A stretch of DNA of 64,000 nucleotides from Ascochyta rabiei (GCF_004011695.2 NC_082418.1:62001-126000), one strand, 5' to 3'; positions 24,352-35,813 are shown, counted from the first letter of the stretch. Made by a program: numbers and translations. Notes: generated by a model not told the origin, from the letters alone.

Positions 24352-25030
24352 CAGCGCGCAGCCCGCTCAGCGACACCTACCCGAGACGAAAAGAGTGCGG
24401 AAAGGACAAGAGGAGCAGGGAGCGAAAACAGCTGGACAGCGAACCCCAAGCCCGCGCGTTCGCAAAGAGCGCAGATCAAGGACGTAGAGACCGTATGGAC
24501 GATGAGGAGAAGGGGATAAAGGGGAGAGCGCAGCCGTGCCGCCACCGTGGGGCAGTACGCTTGAGCGGTTTCCTGGTCTGAACATCGTGCCGTGCTGGCC
24601 GGTGCGCAGAGTGGAGCAGCGCACCTAATTCCCCCTAGGCTGTCGGTACGATGCGGCCAGTGCAGCGGATGCAGATGCGGATGCGGATTGTGATGTGCAT
24701 CATTGGTTCCGCGTCACTGTTTTCCGTGGGTGTTGATAATACCAGAGGTGGTTGTTTGAGGTCACGGGGGCGGTGAGGCGAGGTAGGGTGAGGTGAAATG
24801 AGGCGATGTACAGTCACGTGATGCCGCGACGCGTGTTGGCTAATACAGCGTGGCACTGCTACTGTCCAGAGGTATCGATTCTCACTTAGATAGTAAGCAC
24901 GCGACCAGAGCAGTACTTGTTGCCAGTACCAGGTCAGGGGTGGACGCATCCACATGCTGTCTGCCTCACAGGGCCTGACATTTAGTTCTACGGTATGCCA
25001 GTGTTTGGGCCAGCGGGTGCAGAGCTTTGC
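24352..25030. other. region between the dioxygenase gene and the Helitron
   Basis: It should hold the promoter of the minus-strand dioxygenase gene and the left junction of the Helitron. No gene is supported. A Helitron 3' end (CTRR after a hairpin, on the minus strand) was looked for and not found with confidence. Confidence 0.4.
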
Positions 25031-25144
25031 GTTTACAGGGGTAGCGGGGTAGAGAGTTAGTAAGCAAGGGAAAATCACAACAGTAACAGGAGTGTAAATA
25101 GCACTGTAAACACTGTTTCATTCATGTGCAGACCTGTAAACTAT

Positions 25145-25349
25145 TTAATCCTCATCATCTTCATCACTGTCCTCTAAGGAGGAGGAATCCATAGCAAGCT
25201 CTAGAGCCGCTACAGACTTCTTTACGTCCCGTACGCACTTACGGACCTCTGTAAAAAATGTTAGCAGCCAGTAGATTTCTTTTACAGGCCTGTAACCTAC
25301 TCTTCTTCTTCCTCTTCCTCTTCTCCTTCTTCTTCTCCTTCTTGGAGGC

Positions 25350-25381
<32 letters not shown>

Positions 25382-25940
25382 GGGAGGCAGCAGGGGTGGC
25401 GGTGGTGCGGCGGCGCTTCTTGGAGGGGGTGGCAGGGGCAGCGGCAGGGGCAGGGGCAGCAGCAGCGGCAGCGGCAGCGGCAGCGACCTGGCGGCGGGAC
25501 CTGGAGGGGGTGGCGATGGCGGGGACGGGGACGACGGGGGCGGGCGTGGCTGTAGCAGGGTCAATAAGGTCTGTATGGGGAATGTGGAGGCTGTAAACTT
25601 ACGGCGGAAGGAGCAGCGGGCGCCCTCACTGCCATAGTGGCAGTTGGCGCACGAGTCGAGCAGCTGGCCTGTAACTACCACGCAGGTAGTATACGGGCCA
25701 GCTGCTTGCTGGCAGGAGTCGCATTCGGTGGGGGCGACGCGGCCGACAACCTGCGCGAGCGCAGATTCGAGGTTCTGCTGCCGAACTGCTTACTGTTAGT
25801 ACAGGGCTCTACAGGACACTTACAGGGGGTTACTTACCAGCGAGGTTGAACTTGCTGGGCTTGTAGCCCGCGCGGAACTCCAGCTGGCGCTGGACTGGCC
25901 GAGAAGCCAGCCTTGTGCAGGCCCGCGAGGCGGGCGGCAT
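25145..25940 (-). CDS. Cys-motif protein resembling DUF3716, carried by the Helitron
   Basis: Predicted exons 25940-25838, 25785-25603, 25570-25301 and 25248-25145 give 219 residues; introns are 52, 32 and 52 bp, the 32-bp one being unusually short. Exon 2 encodes six cysteines spaced C-x2-C-x9-C-x10-C-x2-C-x8-C (ECDSC, TTCVVV, DSCANCHYG, ARCSF), the pattern I associate with the fungal DUF3716 zinc-binding-like family. Exon 3 is Ala/Pro-rich, then Lys/Arg-rich (KKEKKKEKRKRKKK, a likely nuclear signal). Exon 4 ends acidic (SLEDSDEDDED). Upstream, an Ala-rich frame starting at an ATG at 26203 would join if one C were added to the G6/C6 run at 25977-25982, so the real start may be there. Role unknown; nuclear nucleic-acid binding is a guess. 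Confidence 0.6.
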
Positions 25941-26203
25941 GGCGAGCAGGGCGGCGGCGGTGGGCGGGCCGGGGCAGGGGGGAGCGGCGGGAGGGCGGGG
26001 GCGGCAGCGAGGGCGGCGGCGGCAGTGGCAGCAGCAGCAGTGGCAGCAGCAGCAGCAGCGGCGGCGTCAGCGGCGGCGGTGTTGGCGGTGTTGGCGGGGG
26101 CGGTGTTGGCGGTGTTGGCGGGGGCGGCGAGGGCAGCGGCGGCGTCGGCGGCGGCGGTGTTGGCGGGGGCGGCGACGTCGTCGGCGGGGGCGGAGGAGTC
26201 CAT
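25941..26203 (-). repeat. GC-rich low-complexity tract, possible N-terminal part of the DUF3716-like gene
   Basis: Imperfect GCC/GCT and ACCGCCAAC-type repeats. On the minus strand they read MDSSAPADDVAAPANT followed by Ala/Thr/Asn-rich repeats (ANTANTAPANTANTAA). The opposite strand and other frames are also open, as expected for triplet-repeat DNA. Coding use is plausible but unproven. Confidence 0.4.
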
Positions 26204-26263
26204 ATTGATGACCTAGAGAGTAGTAAAACGGGGGGAGGGCGGCTGCCTATATAGTATATCGCA

Positions 26264-26314
26264 GCCAGCTAGCGGCTGCCAAGACCTGCGATATTTTGGT
26301 GTTGTAGCTCACCG
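26264..26314. repeat. inverted repeat with nested hairpin between the two Helitron genes
   Basis: Outer arms ATATCGCAG and CTGCGATAT enclose inner arms GCAGCC and GGCTGC around AGCTAGC. It lies upstream of the DUF3716-like gene and downstream of the helicase gene, so it may act in termination or be a leftover terminal hairpin. Confidence 0.5.
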
Positions 26315-26546
26315 TGAATAGTATATTCTGTTTGTTGGGCCAAAACAGTGAATAGGCAGCCATCAAATGATGTTATAGGGCCTGTGGCTATACTGTATCT
26401 GGATTGTACAGTCACTGTACGTGGCCTGATTGGTGCTGGATACTGGTACGCGGGGGGTTTGTAAGCTCACGGTAAAGGTCAACCTGCGGGCACAATAGCA
26501 CCTGTAACGGCAGAATAACTAGGCGGTGACGTACTATTGATAGCCG

Positions 26547-26642
26547 TTAGCCCGATATACTAGTAGGTTGTGGCAGTGACGTTGACAGGCTGATATACTG
26601 GTAGCGGCGACGTTGGCAGGCTGATATACTAGTAGGTTGTGG
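26547..26642. repeat. 31-34 bp tandem repeat, three copies, just past the helicase stop codon
   Basis: Units begin at about 26547, 26581 and 26612 and share GGCTGATATACTRGTAG. The third copy ends four bases before the helicase stop codon at 26647. Confidence 0.7.
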
Positions 26643-26646
26643 CTGG

Positions 26647-29600
26647 CTACAGGAGCACCTCTGGGTATACGATATTAGGGACCGTACAGGATAGCTCATC
26701 GCTAGTATCAGGTGCTGGCAGCAGGATTGACAGGCCTGCAAGTGTAGTTACACGGGACATAGCTACGTATAGCTGGCCATGTGTAAACACAGCGTGACGC
26801 AGATCAACGCCTACAACAGAGAGTGACTGGCCCTGTGACTTGTTTACAGTGATTGCAAAGGAGAGGCGAACTAGAAACTGGACCCGGCTGACGATAAACA
26901 GGAGCTCTCTACTGGTTGAAGTGAGCCTGATACGTGGCAGCAGGCGGAGCTGGCCTGCAAACTCGCCAGATAGGATGCGGGCCTGGATACAGCGGGAGGA
27001 TATCTGTGTAACCGCTAAACGGGTACCGTTGCAGAGCCCCTGGCTTGGGTACAGGTTCCGTAGAAGCATTATTGGTACGCCTACCTTGAGCAGAAGGCGT
27101 GACGGGGGCAGTGACGGGGGCTCAAAGGACTGCAGCAGCTCTACGGGAGGCAGATCCTGTGTTGTATTGTCCTCAACCTCAGCAGAGTCCACTGCAACCA
27201 GCTCTACTAGCTCACCAGGGAAGGCAGCAAGCATTGCGGCGTTGATTACAGCCACTGCGTCGTTCCGTACGGCCAGTATAGCACGGCCGTTGAGGACCTG
27301 ATAGTCCGCAGCAGCCTGCTGGAGGAGGTGCGGCGGATAGACGTGATCCAGGAAGCCCTGTAGGCTGTAGTAGACGGTCATCCAGTCTGGGATAGAGATC
27401 AGGCCATCCATCTCACGGGTAGCCAGTCCCCGGCACCAGGCTGCAAAACAGGTGTTGTCAGCCCCAGATAGCACCCGCATATTCTGACGCAGGTGCAGTA
27501 CGGTCATGTGCGGCCATATGAGCGTAGACTGCTGCAGGCAGGCGTTGACGATGGCAGGCCGCTGGCCCCGGCGGACGACGGGTAGGATCTGGGCAAAATC
27601 GCCGCTGGCAATTACAGGGAGGCCGCCAAACAGGGCAGGGGAGCTACGGACGTCCTGCAGCATACGGTGGACTGCCTCAAAGCAGTAACGGTGCTGCATA
27701 GGCACCTCGTCCCAGATAACTAGAGTAGCGGCCTGCAGCAGCCGCCCAAGCTCCGAGCCTGGAGCAACAGGGCAGATGGAATCGTCGTGGATATCCAACG
27801 GGATCCGGAAACGGGAGTGGGCAGTGCGGCCGCCGGGCAGCAGGACAGCAGCTATACCCGACGACGCAACGCACAGGACCACCTGGCCTGTAGAGCGATA
27901 GTAGGCACATATACAGCGCCAGAGGAACGTCTTGCCTGTGCCTGCTGGGCCCTGTACGAAGAAGTGGGCAGTGCTGTGGTCAGCCTCAATAGCGGCAGTA
28001 ACGGCATCAAATACGGCGCGCTGGTCCATATTCAGCCCTGTAACAGTGTCCCAGAAGGCAGTGTCCTGCCCGTCTGTATCGTAGGCCAGCTCAGCGGCAA
28101 GAAGCTGATTCTGCAGCCGTACTCCCCAGTTGAACTGGCACGCAGGGAGTGAGAAATCCGTAAGACGTTTGCCAGACTCTGCCAGCAGCCCTTCTATCAG
28201 ATACAGGCCGTAGTCAAGGTACGCGTCTGGATCTGCGGATACTAGCAGGGCAGCAGCAGCCTCAGGTAAGTCGTCACACAAATCCGCCTGGAAGGCTGCC
28301 CAGATAGCAGCTGGATCTGTAACAGGCCCATTTAAGAGAGCAGCAACGAAGAAGTACCGTAACGCCTGGCCTGTGGCAAACGTAACGGCGTCCTGGAAGC
28401 AGGCTACCCAGTCTCCATCGTGTAGCAGTAACCCGCGGGCAGCTGCGGCGGCCTGGAAAGTAGGATACTCTGTGCCGCTAAAGGTACGCAGGTCCGCGTA
28501 GGACTGTGGACCCCGTACGGTAGTCAAGAGAAGCTGTAGATAGAACCGTTCACCCTGTAGCGGGCTGCAAAAGTACATGCGGCCAATCGCAGTGCCGCGC
28601 TGACGCACGTGCCAGGTCCGTGACGGGAGGTGCCAAACAAACTGGGATGGATAGTCCTGATATAGGACCTCACAGCCATACTCATGGTCAGCGTTGCGCT
28701 GGAAGAACGCCGTAAGCGTAGTTACAGATCGCTCCAGGCGGGCTGATAACTCTGCAGTGGTAGCGTTAGCAGGGAACGTAACTATCTGCTCATTCGGTAG
28801 GTGGACCGCTAGGGGCACTACAGTGGGCCGCTCCATGTGTACTGGGTACTCAAACAGCCGCCAAACAGCCTCAGATGGACTGATATATCGCCCGTTTAGA
28901 TGCTGCTTAACCTTATCTGCTTCTGAGACGTTTAGTACTGCCCTGTCAGTGCCCTTGTAGATGTACTTGTGGACGTATTTGATAGCGTGGATAGTGCCGC
29001 AAACCTCTACATTGATATGGGCCCAGTACTTACAGAGCAGACCAGGGTTATACGGGACAACCCAGCTGTTATTAAGGTGTACAATACGGCCCTTACACCG
29101 TACAGCAAGCGTGCGGCCATCATCCCGGCGCTGATACTCAGGGTACCCGTCCTTATGGACCACTGTAGATGGGCAGTAACGCTTAGGAAAGTTCTTAGAG
29201 CACCGCGGCGGGGCGCTGTCGCGCTGAGGCACCATACACGGGGCCTGCAGATTGTGCTCCCTACATGGCCTGTGAAGCATGAAGGTCCGTACAACCTCTG
29301 TAAGCAGGCCGTCTGGGTCATCCACAGGGGAAGGGATCTCAGCCCGGATAGTGCTATCAATTGTTACAGGATCCGTGAACGCCTCGCGGTTGTGTAGGGT
29401 CAGGAACAGCAGCAGGTGTATATGGGGCAGGCCCCGTTTCTGGTACTCAATCGTGTACACGTGGCCCAGATGGGTGCCAAACAGGTTGCTCTTCACATCA
29501 GCTACTAGCTTCTGCACCTTCAGATGGAAGGCCCGGCAGATTAGATCAGGCCGATTCAGGCCTGTCTCCCCAGGGCGGAGCTCACGGGCAACCTCTGGCC

Positions 29601-31327
29601 AGTATGGGCTAGCTGTAAAAGTGATAAACAGGGTAGGGCGGCCATATCGACGGACGATAGCCATAGAGTCCTGATAGCACTGGCTGACAAATCGTGAGCT
29701 GCCTAGATAGGACGACGGCAGGACAACGCGGCGTCCAACAGGGCCTGCCTGGGCGTTGTTGTTGCCTATAACGGCATCAGCAACACCGCTATACAGGTCT
29801 GCCCGCAGCTGTGCCTGGTTTGCTCGGATCCAGGCCAGCCGGGCCTGGTCGCAGATAGCCCAGATATCCACAACGTACTGCTGAAACAGCCTGTAGAAGC
29901 GGAACGGATTTGTAGTCTGCCCAGGGCGGGGGTGTAGATAGTATCGATAGTAGGTTTGCTGGGTCAGCGACGTCTGCAGACGGGATCCGTCCTGGTTACG
30001 GAGCGTTAGCCCCGGCCGCCACCTAGAATCCCTGTGGGGAAACATCAGTACGTAGTGTAGCGGCATGTAAGATGGGTGGGCGGCGCTGATAGTAAACAGG
30101 GCGCTGGAGTTACAGGCCGCTAGGACGATGGGACGGGACGTCTCTGCACCTGCTGCGTCAGGTATCACTAGGCCTAGCTCATCGCTAGTAGGTACGTTCT
30201 CCCTGCGGCGGTCCTGCCCAGTCTCTAGGGCTAGTGTAAGCCTGCTGGTTAGTATAACGCGGGCGTCTGCAGCGCTACTGTTAAGCCGATCCTGGGCTGT
30301 GCGGTATATAGATATATATGGGTTATTAATCTTATATAGCATTGCTGTTAGATCTTGGAGAATCTGGAGCTGTAAGTGGCTGTTCCGCTGGTGGCGGGCG
30401 TTGGCAGCGTACTGTGGGTCGTAAAAGTATAGCTGAGCGTACTGCGGCAGGCTTCCCTTGAGAACCTCTACAGGGCCGCTGCGGTGGTATAGGGCCCCGT
30501 GGATCTGAAACACCTGCACGCCAGGGCCCTGCGCCCCACGGCTGGTAGGTGTACAGTCTACCGAGGTAAACGCAAAGGCAGCGTTGTAGGCCCGTAGCTC
30601 CTTACGGAAGTGCCGCGCTGCTAGAGTATTCGTGTTGAGTAGCTGATACAGGTACGACGGCAGCGGTGTGAGGGCTGGCAGGTCGACCTCGCCGTCCAGG
30701 CAGCAGAGAGTAAATCGCGGGTCTGTTACAGAGGTAGTGCTCTTCCGCTCATCTATCCAGTGTAAGGCGCCGCAGGCTGAACAGGGCACCTGCATGCTGC
30801 CAATATCGTAGTATACACCATCAGGACGACGTCGCAGGAGCGGGGTGGTGTCCTGTTGGAGCCCTACAAGGACTGTCTCAGGCAGGTCGTCAAACGGGTT
30901 ATCACTATACTGGGAGCTAGGGGCAGCAGCTGGAGCAGCAGCAGCCGGGTTATTAGGAGTATTACTGGCACTGCCCTCACGGCGTGAGGCCTGTTCAGGG
31001 GCGCTAGCACTGGGCGCTGGCTGGGAGGCAGTTAGGCGGTCCCTCTGGGGGCTTGATGGACGTGGAGGTGTAGAGAGACGGCGTCGCCGGCGGCCTGCAC
31101 GGGACGTCTACTGACTGTAAGCGTAATCAGAGAGAGGGGGAGGTAGTAGTTACGGCACTGCAGTTGCTACATGGCTGGTAGACGCCCCCTATCCGGTTGC
31201 GGCGGAAGTTAGCAGATGGGAGATAGGTCCTACAGCTGCTGCAAAATACTTGGGATGATGGCTGGCTGACGGCTAGGGAAAAGACTGGAGGGGGGGGGCT
31301 AGAACACGCCGTGGACGGGCCATACAA
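26647..31327 (-). CDS. Helitron Rep/PIF1-like helicase
   Basis: Two exons: 31327-31154 and 31107-26647, with a 46-bp intron (GTAACT..CAGTAG), 1544 residues. The first exon adds a Cys motif (CSSC..CSNC, about residues 30-57) that the long single ORF would miss; a second CSAC lies near residue 165. The HUH endonuclease domain has FITFTASPYWPEV (about 554), HIH in GLPHIHLLL (about 619) and the two-tyrosine motif YVHKY (about 767). The C-terminal SF1B helicase has Walker A GPAGTGKT (about 1112), Walker B IWDEVPM (about 1190), SGDFAQILPV, NKSQGQSL and YVAMSR. All key residues are present and no stop interrupts 1486 codons, so this looks like an autonomous element. Function: nicking, unwinding and strand transfer in rolling-circle transposition in the nucleus. 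The exact first ATG is less certain. Confidence 0.92.
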
Positions 31328-31959
31328 CCCTGTAGCGAGCCTGTACAGGACCTGTAAAACTTTTTACAGGAGTTTACAGGAGCAGATTACCGGAACAATA
31401 TAGGGCCGCTACGGGCGGTGTAGGACGTTAGTATAGCTGAGAGTTGACGCTAGAGGGTGCACGGCCAGAAAACGACAACTTTACACGTCTGCTGCGCCCG
31501 CTACAGGGCTGATTAATTTGTCTCAAGCAGATAGGCAGGTAGCGGCGAGTTTTATCAGCTATCTGGCACTTATTTCAGGGCTTACAGGGGCTTTGTTGGG
31601 GAGATCACTTTAACCTGTTTATATATAAGATGTTGGAGGTCTTCGCCTTATCAGATTACATGTTAGCTCTCAATACTGTGCCAAGTAGCGCAGAACGCTC
31701 GCAACGTTCTCAAGTCCCTTCCTAAGTAGTCTGCTCTCATATATGCTAGAAGGAGGACTCTGCTAACAGCTACTACCTAACGAGAGCGAGTCCCAGTCTT
31801 CTATATCAAGACAATACCGTGTCCGTGCGCGCAACGACCGGAGTCGCGCAACAACTGAATCATCACAACTACACTATACTTTGACGCGTTGTAACTTAAC
31901 AACTATAGCAGCTATTAACAAAGCGCTTGCAGCAATTAATGCGCTAAAACCAGGCAAAA

Positions 31960-33660
31960 AACTTGTGTATCAGCATTTTGCTACTAGGTTCAGCGTTAAC
32001 TGCGTAACTCTAGCTTAGAGACACAAGCACGTTCAGGACTCCTAGGAGACCAAGGACATTAACTAGCAACGTTTAATGCTACAACAGGAGATAGAGCTTA
32101 TAAAGTACATAGAGTTGCTTAGTACTTGTTACTTACTACCTACTAGAGAGATAATCCAGAATTTTGCGTTGCTAGTGGCTTAAAATCTAGTTAGTAAGAG
32201 CTAGGTTACCTGCTTTATTAACAAGTACTCTATCTATCTTATCTTGCATTACTCTACTAGGATAGATTAACTATGTTATAACGCTAATTCCTATAATAAA
32301 TATACGCTCTACTTTAACCTACTATAGCACAAAATCTCTAAATACTCTATTAAGGGTTGCTATATATATAATATAGATAAGAAGGGCTTTATAATTAGTA
32401 TTATAGGTAGAATAAAATATATGTTTAGTAAGCATATATAGATAAAGGGAGAGATTAAAGCATCTATCTAGGATAGTAACTAAGCTTAGTAGACGCTTAT
32501 AGCGTGTGTGTGTAGTAATAGGATAGTACTACTACTAGGCATTATCTATAAGTTAGCTAACGCCAGCATTAAATTAGACTAGGTAGCTAAAATTAAGCCA
32601 GAAAAACACTCTGTAATAGTTACATTATCTCTCTTAGGGTGGACAAATAGGGATATAGGCCTTACCTAGCTTAAGCAGGTGTTTAATTACTATACTAAGG
32701 AGAAAGCATAAAGAAAGTAGAGGCTTTTAATACTAGATAGCCACAGATCCTACGTAACAATAGACTTTATTAAGTACTGTAATAACTACAAGATCCTCCT
32801 AGCTATCCTTTCCCCTTACTTAACCTAAACGCTCTAGCTGCTTAATATAGTGCTATTTAAGCCTCTATTAACAGCGTACTTAAAAGTAGTTATAACATAC
32901 ATCTATAAGGCTTAAAACAACGCACCTATTACTAGAGCAGACTTCTTCTGCCTATTCTGGCTAGCATAGATGTGTAGCTTTACTAAAAAGCTAATACTTA
33001 AGTCCTTTAAGGCAACAGGTATCTATCTACTTAATCCTAACATTATCCTCTACTGCTTTGTTAAAACACTAGAGAGCTTAGATTTAGATAGGTCCTTATT
33101 GTCTATTTATAGCAACAAGGATTAGCTTAAAATAGAGATGTTGTTACAGCGTGTAGTTAAAAACTAGAGTAAGAGTAACGTTAAAAAGATAAGACAATTA
33201 ATCTACTATATCTTAGTTAAAACCTTACTCCTCTAGTATAAGATAGATAGCCTTAAAAAGACTCTAAAGACGCAGAAGAAGCATAAAAAGAAGAGTAAAA
33301 CCTTAGACTTGTAGTAACAGCAGGAGTACTATAGTGGTGCAGTGTTCTAGTTACCTAGAAAGGTTAACAAAGCACGCTTCTGTAAGCAAGTTAGACAACA
33401 TAAGAAGAAGGAGGAGAAGCTTAGAAAAGCTACTAGTAAGGAAGTAGCAGCTACTAAGAAGCTGGTTAAGGAGAAGAAGAAGGAGGAGAGGCGTGTAGCG
33501 TAAGAGGCAGCTAAGGTAGTGCATAAGAAGAAGAAGGCTAATACAGCAAATTAGAAGGCTAAACAGAAGGCTAAAAAGCAGTATTAATAATAAGAGCTTA
33601 ATGCTGTAAAAGCTATACAATTACCTTAAAAGAGTAAAAAGAAAGCTTTATAAGCAACCT
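31960..33660 (+). pseudogene. transposase of element A2, RIP-inactivated
   Basis: The N-terminal CENP-B/Tc5-type helix-turn-helix is near 32085-32170 (EIELIKYIELLS, then REIIQNFALL). DDE core: DKKGF near 32382, LLILDSHRSYVTIDFIKYC near 32725-32775, LLAIL then LLNIVLFKPLLTAYLK near 32800-32885. The C-terminal tail (33350-33600) is Lys/Glu-rich, as in pogo transposases. Stops at former Gln/Trp codons are frequent. Confidence 0.82.
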
Positions 33661-33869
33661 AGCTAAAAAAGCATTAAAAACATAGTCCTAGGGATAATGT
33701 TAGTGGTTGTAGTCCCCTATTGCTGTCCCTAGCTCCCCTACTTAAAACCACATCACGTAGCCGCAACGTTAAGTTACTAGCTAAATTTAAATAGTATATC
33801 TTTTTTATAAGTAATTAATTAGTACTACACTATAAAATTATAAAATAATAGCTGTTGTAGGTGGCTCTA

Positions 33870-35733
33870 ACGTACCCCACGGGCGAGTTAGACAACAGGC
33901 AAGTCGGACACTTTTGCTAAGCCCCCACCAAACACCTCCTCCTACACTAATGTCTTCTTAACAACACTATTTAAACGCGTTAAAGGAAGCGCAGATACAG
34001 CTTGCGCTCCAGGCTCTTAAACAAGACGCGACTCTATCTCTGTAACGCGCTGCTGCTATCTACAAGGTCCCTTAAAGCACACTAAGTAACCAGCGCACTA
34101 GACAACCTTTACACGCTAATTCTATAGCTAACTTACAGAAGCTAGATAATAATAAGGAGGAGGTAATTATTAAATATGTTCTTAAGCTAGATGCGTAAGG
34201 ATTTTCCTCTTAGCTCTTAGATGTAGCTACTATAGCCAATTCTTTGCGCGCTAAGCGTAATCTAGGCCCTATTAGCGTAAACTAGCCTAGTACGTTTGTT
34301 AAGCAACACCTAGAACTTAAAGTTAAGTTTAATTATAAGTACAACTACAAGAGATCTCTCTATAAGGATCCTAAGGTTCTACAGGGCTGGTTTAGCCTAG
34401 TAGCTAATACTAAAGCTAAGTATAGCATCTAGGATAAAGACATATACAACTTTAACAAGACAGGCTTTATAATAGGCCAGATCTCCCTAGGAGCAGTTAT
34501 TACAGCTTTAGAACAACAAGGTTAGCTAAAAGCTATTTAGCTAGGCAACTAGGAGTAGGCTACAGCTATAGTGAGCATTAATGCTAAAGGATAGGCTATT
34601 CTAGCCTTCCTTATCTTTAAGGCCTACCACCACCTCTCTGCCTGGTACAAGGAGGAAGAACTGCCTTAAGACTAGGTTATTGGAGTCTCTAATAACGGCT
34701 GGACTACTAATAAGCTTAGTATAGACTAGATAAACTACTTTAACAGGCATACAAAGGAGCGTACTGTTAGCACCTACTGTTTACTTATTATTAATAGTTA
34801 TAAGAGCTACAACTCTCTTAAATTCCAGCAATACTGTAAGGATAACAAGATTATTACTTTCTGTTTGCCTTCTTACTTATTACACCTTACACAGCCCCTT
34901 AATGTAGGTTGTTTTGCTGCTTTAAAGAAGGCGTATAGGCGCTAAGCTAAAGTACTTATATAGAACTAGATTAACTATATTATAAAGACAGAGTTCCTGC
35001 TATACTTTATACGCGCCTATAACGCTGCAATTACTTCTAAGAATATCTAGAGAGGGTTCTAAGGTGCTAGATTAGTCCTATTTAACCTAGACTAGGTTAT
35101 AATGGCCCTTAATGTGAAGTTGCGCACTCTATTACCACCACTACCTGTTAACAACAAGCTCTGGCAGTCGCAAACCCTAAGCAACAGCCTTAAACTTAGG
35201 TTGTAATTAATGCTTATAAAGATAAGGATTTAGAAGTATATAGATAGTTTGCCTACCTCTATAGTTAAGGCGTTTAAGAAGGTAGCAAAGGGGGCAGCAA
35301 TAATTGCGCATAAGCTAGTGTTAGCGCAACAGGAGATTACTTAGCTTTAAGCTACTAATAAGGCAGCTACACAACAAAAATCACACAAAAGAAAGTAAGT
35401 TTAGGCAGAAGGGACCCTAACAGTTAAAGAGGGCTAGCGATTAATAGCTCTTAAGGAGTTTGGGGCGCGTAGTGATAGAAAGAAGGCAAAGAAGCAGGTG
35501 CGCGCTAAAGGAGGTAAGCCCTCCCAAAGGCGCTGTAGACAGTGTAATTAGACAGGATATAACACGCAAACGTGTAAGAAAGAGGTAGAAGTAGTTTCTA
35601 AATAGTATTACAGACTATACTGCACATTGCAGCACTAAACTAGGTTGTTTTAGGCCATAATAGGGTGGTGTTTGGTAGGGGCTTGGCAAAAGTGTCCGAC
35701 TCGCCCGTTGTCCGACTCGCCCGTGGGGTACGT
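33870..35733 (+). mobile_element. complete Fot1-like transposon (element B), 1864 bp, nested in A2
   Basis: Terminal inverted repeats ACGTACCCCACGGGCGAG and its complement lie at 33870 and 35733, flanked by TA at 33868-33869 and 35734-35735. A second inner repeat (GTCGGACACTTTTGC) extends the similarity to about 55 bp. Length and TA duplication are typical of Fot1/pogo elements. One full-length but stop-riddled transposase frame fills it. Confidence 0.9.
33950..35605 (+). pseudogene. Fot1-like transposase of element B, RIP-inactivated
   Basis: A single frame of 552 codons runs from ATG 33950 to TAG 35603-35605 with no net frame shift but dozens of TAG/TAA codons. HTH_psq near 34050 (RAAAIYKVP). 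DDE core: NFNKTGFIIG near 34450, VSNNGWTTNKLSID near 34685, LLIINSYKSYNSLKFQQYC near 34780-34835, FCLPSYLLHLTQPLNVGCF near 34860-34910. A C-terminal Cys motif (RRCRQCN..GYNTQTCKK) lies near 35530-35580. Each lost Gln or Trp fits one CpA-to-TpA change on either strand. Confidence 0.88.
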
Positions 35734-35813
35734 TATAGCCTCATCTAATTTTAAGCGTTGAGGTGGTTTTCGGTTGTTGCGCGACTCCGGTTGTTGCGCG
35801 CACGGACACGGTA

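Larger units (their letters stand above)
25035..31604 (-). mobile_element. Helitron rolling-circle transposon, apparently undamaged
   Basis: The element is called from an intact Rep-helicase gene (26647-31327) and a second minus-strand gene (25145-25940). The short word TTTACAGG/CCTGTAAA recurs from about 25035 to 31590 and is rare outside. A possible 5' terminus on the minus strand is TCTCCCCAACAAAGCCCC starting at 31604 after an A, as Helitrons insert between A and T. The 3' end is not resolved, so the left limit is only the last shared word. No RIP-type stops are present although RIP-damaged elements begin 200 bp away. Confidence 0.72.
31817..35811 (+). mobile_element. pogo/Fot1-like transposon A2 with full terminal repeats, interrupted by element B
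   Basis: Terminal inverted repeats start CCGTGTCCGTGCGCGCAAC at 31817 and end as the reverse complement at 35811; they stay similar for about 45 bp. TA dinucleotides flank both ends (31815-31816 and 35812-35813). After removing element B and its duplicated TA the element is about 2.13 kb, a normal size. The interior is RIP-damaged; the termini keep CpG and are less mutated. Confidence 0.88.

Noticed and set aside
25258..26254. plus-strand Ala/Gly/Arg-rich open frames
   Set aside because: They are the complement of triplet-like GC repeats; the minus strand has the Cys motif and consistent introns.
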